64,000 bases of DNA from Pneumocystis sp. 'macacae' (taxonomy: Eukaryota > Ascomycota > Pneumocystomycetes > Pneumocystales > Pneumocystaceae), in assembly GCA_018127085.1 (NCBI GenBank), contig CM030734.1, positions 62,001 to 126,000 of the forward strand. Direction: 5' to 3'. A program made the position numbers and the translations under genes. The notes beneath the pieces were generated by a model. That model was not told the DNA's origin and ran no database searches. It was given only the letters and a program-made list of their open reading frames with translations. Position 1 is the first letter of the stretch. The number at the start of each line of letters is the position of its first letter. Positions 62,863 to 64,000 of this stretch are shown one piece after another.

Positions 62863-64000
62863 CTAGACCAATCTAACAGAATAACTACGTGTTCTGAACA
62901 ATCAACCAGAATACTGTGTAATTCTAGAAAATCAACCAAAGTATTCAATAAACTTAAGCCCTTAATTAAAACGTGTTGATATTTCTGAAGCCCAATTAAT
63001 GTATTCCAATGATTCTAGTGTGTATTCCAAATACACAGAGACTCTGACCACCCAACTAAGACACTATAAAGACTTCTGAAGACTTAATTTCCCGAATAAA
63101 GTTTACACAGGAAACAAAGTAATAGGCCAAAACACTATTAAAACAACACAAAACGAATAAAACTACTCGAGACAACAACAATAGGTCACCCGTGCAATAA
63201 TAAATAGTCAATATAGTAATCAATTGTCAAATAATAACAAAGGATCTGTGCAAACCACAAAACCCCTCGAAAAACTTCGCTGAAATGGCCTAATTCCTCT
63301 CAAATTGAGCCTCCGTATATCGCCTCCAATACCAATACTTTACTCAAACACCCTCAGCCACACCTGAACGTCTGTCAACGGCCCAATCCCGCTCAATCCG
63401 CCCTCAATACCGCCTACTCTCTCCACTGACTCTTCAACACGTCCTTACAGATCTTCCAATATCTCCTAGATGCTCACAAACACTTAGCTATCTCTTCTTT
63501 TAATCTCCTGAAAATCTACTATGCACACTGCTCTACACTTATCTGAAGATACAGTCGCAGTGTTTGGTGTTTCACGTCTCTCAACTGTAGATTTAACAAA
63601 GTAAAAAAGGAGCTTTGTGATGACTTAATAGGCACAATACACTCCTCCCCCGCACTCTCCAACAGGGTGCCCTTGACATACCACTCAATCCAGACACGAC
63701 TGCCCAAGCTCTACCCATATTCAAGGCAAATGAAAGTCAATCATGCCCCAATTCCCCAAAATGCCCCAGTAGACAACAGTCTCCAACTATAAACAGCTGT
63801 CGGCATGTTCCCAAAACGTAAGATTAGACTACTTTTGCTCAAACTAATGTATATTTAACTTAAAATAGTACTCTCAGCTTGCCCTGTTCGTCTAATTAGA
63901 CTTAACCCCAACTTAATCACCACTTAAAAATAGTTTAAAATAGTTTAACACTAGTTTAACGTTGCTTAACGCTAATTTAATAATAGTTTAGCTGCTGCTT
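62863..64000. promoter_or_regulatory. Long upstream region of the RRM gene; no gene seen
   Basis: The last 1.14 kb has no recognisable gene and is less AT-rich than the other spacers. A 62-codon minus-strand frame (63519-63707) is open but unsupported; it may be an upstream ORF in a long leader. Near 62900 two copies of AATCAACCA lie about 30 bases apart, and at 63901-63991 there is a degenerate 10-11 base repeat. The region probably carries the promoter of the RRM gene. Confidence 0.4.
63901..63991. repeat. Degenerate ~10-11 base direct repeat
   Basis: Units of the type AATAGTTTA / ACTAGTTTA / GTTGCTTA / GCTAATTTA / AATAGTTTA, each ending in TTAA or TTA, repeat with a spacing near one helical turn up to the edge of the window. 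At least six imperfect copies are seen. It may extend beyond the window. Confidence 0.55.

Noticed and set aside
63519..63707. 62-codon minus-strand frame near the right edge
   Set aside because: No homologous motif and no splice connection I could justify; kept only as a possible upstream ORF.
1..64000. Search for transposons, CRISPR-like arrays, subtelomeric surface-antigen genes and toxin or defence modules
   Set aside because: No reverse transcriptase, transposase, spacer array, Cys-rich surface-glycoprotein repeats or defence-type domains were seen on either strand. The telomere-like words at 33.8 and 55.3 kb are short and interstitial.

Overview
The window looks like a nuclear chromosome segment of a small, AT-rich ascomycete genome. 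The best match is a Pneumocystis-type member of the Taphrinomycotina. Most genes are broken by many 40-55 base introns with GT/AG borders and a CTAAC/ACTAAC-like branch site. Intergenic DNA is extremely AT-rich, the genes are packed on both strands, and every recognisable product is a conserved fungal protein. The genus is an inference from gene architecture and composition. I saw no prokaryotic operon, mobile element, CRISPR array or viral sequence.

Left third (1-24 kb): the 3' end of an unrecognised Ser/Asn-rich gene; a Rex3-type RNA exonuclease (+); glycerol kinase (-), divergent from ribosomal protein eL8 (+); the very long multi-intron VPS13 lipid-transfer protein gene (+); and a coiled-coil Uds1-domain septation protein (+). 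Middle (24-49 kb): the Cdc24/Scd1 Cdc42 exchange factor (+); a WHIM-domain chromatin protein (-); an Rnt1/Pac1-type RNase III (-); a four-pass membrane protein (-); fibrillarin (+); eIF6 (-); a Rad23 homologue (-); an Osh1/Swh1-type oxysterol-binding protein (-); a Vps3-like CORVET subunit (-); and the Golgi CASP/Coy1 protein (+).

Right third (49-64 kb): ribosomal protein uL22 (-); 2-oxoglutarate dehydrogenase E1 (+); a Ran1/Pat1-like kinase (-), divergent from a DH-PH Rho exchange factor (+); a short orphan protein (+); and a Rim4/Msa1-like RRM protein (-). Two functional themes recur. One is ribosome biogenesis and translation (fibrillarin, RNase III, Rex3, eIF6, eL8, uL22). The other is membrane traffic and polarity (VPS13, Osh1, Vps3, Coy1, Cdc24, second RhoGEF, Uds1). 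These are neighbours rather than operons, and I infer no co-regulation beyond shared divergent promoters.

Most features are housekeeping. I did not find a convincing undescribed multi-gene system. The most unusual DNA is a GC-rich island at about 54.4-57.4 kb. It is centred on the divergent promoter between the kinase and the RhoGEF, carries telomere-like CCCTAAC repeats, and fades back to AT-rich DNA inside both genes. Smaller points of interest are two perfect hairpins, a membrane-protein leader interrupted by one in-frame TAA, a short-period repeat at the right edge, and an orphan 138-residue protein.

Exon borders were inferred by eye from splice signals and reading frame. Gene ends are usually firm, while some internal exons remain approximate.
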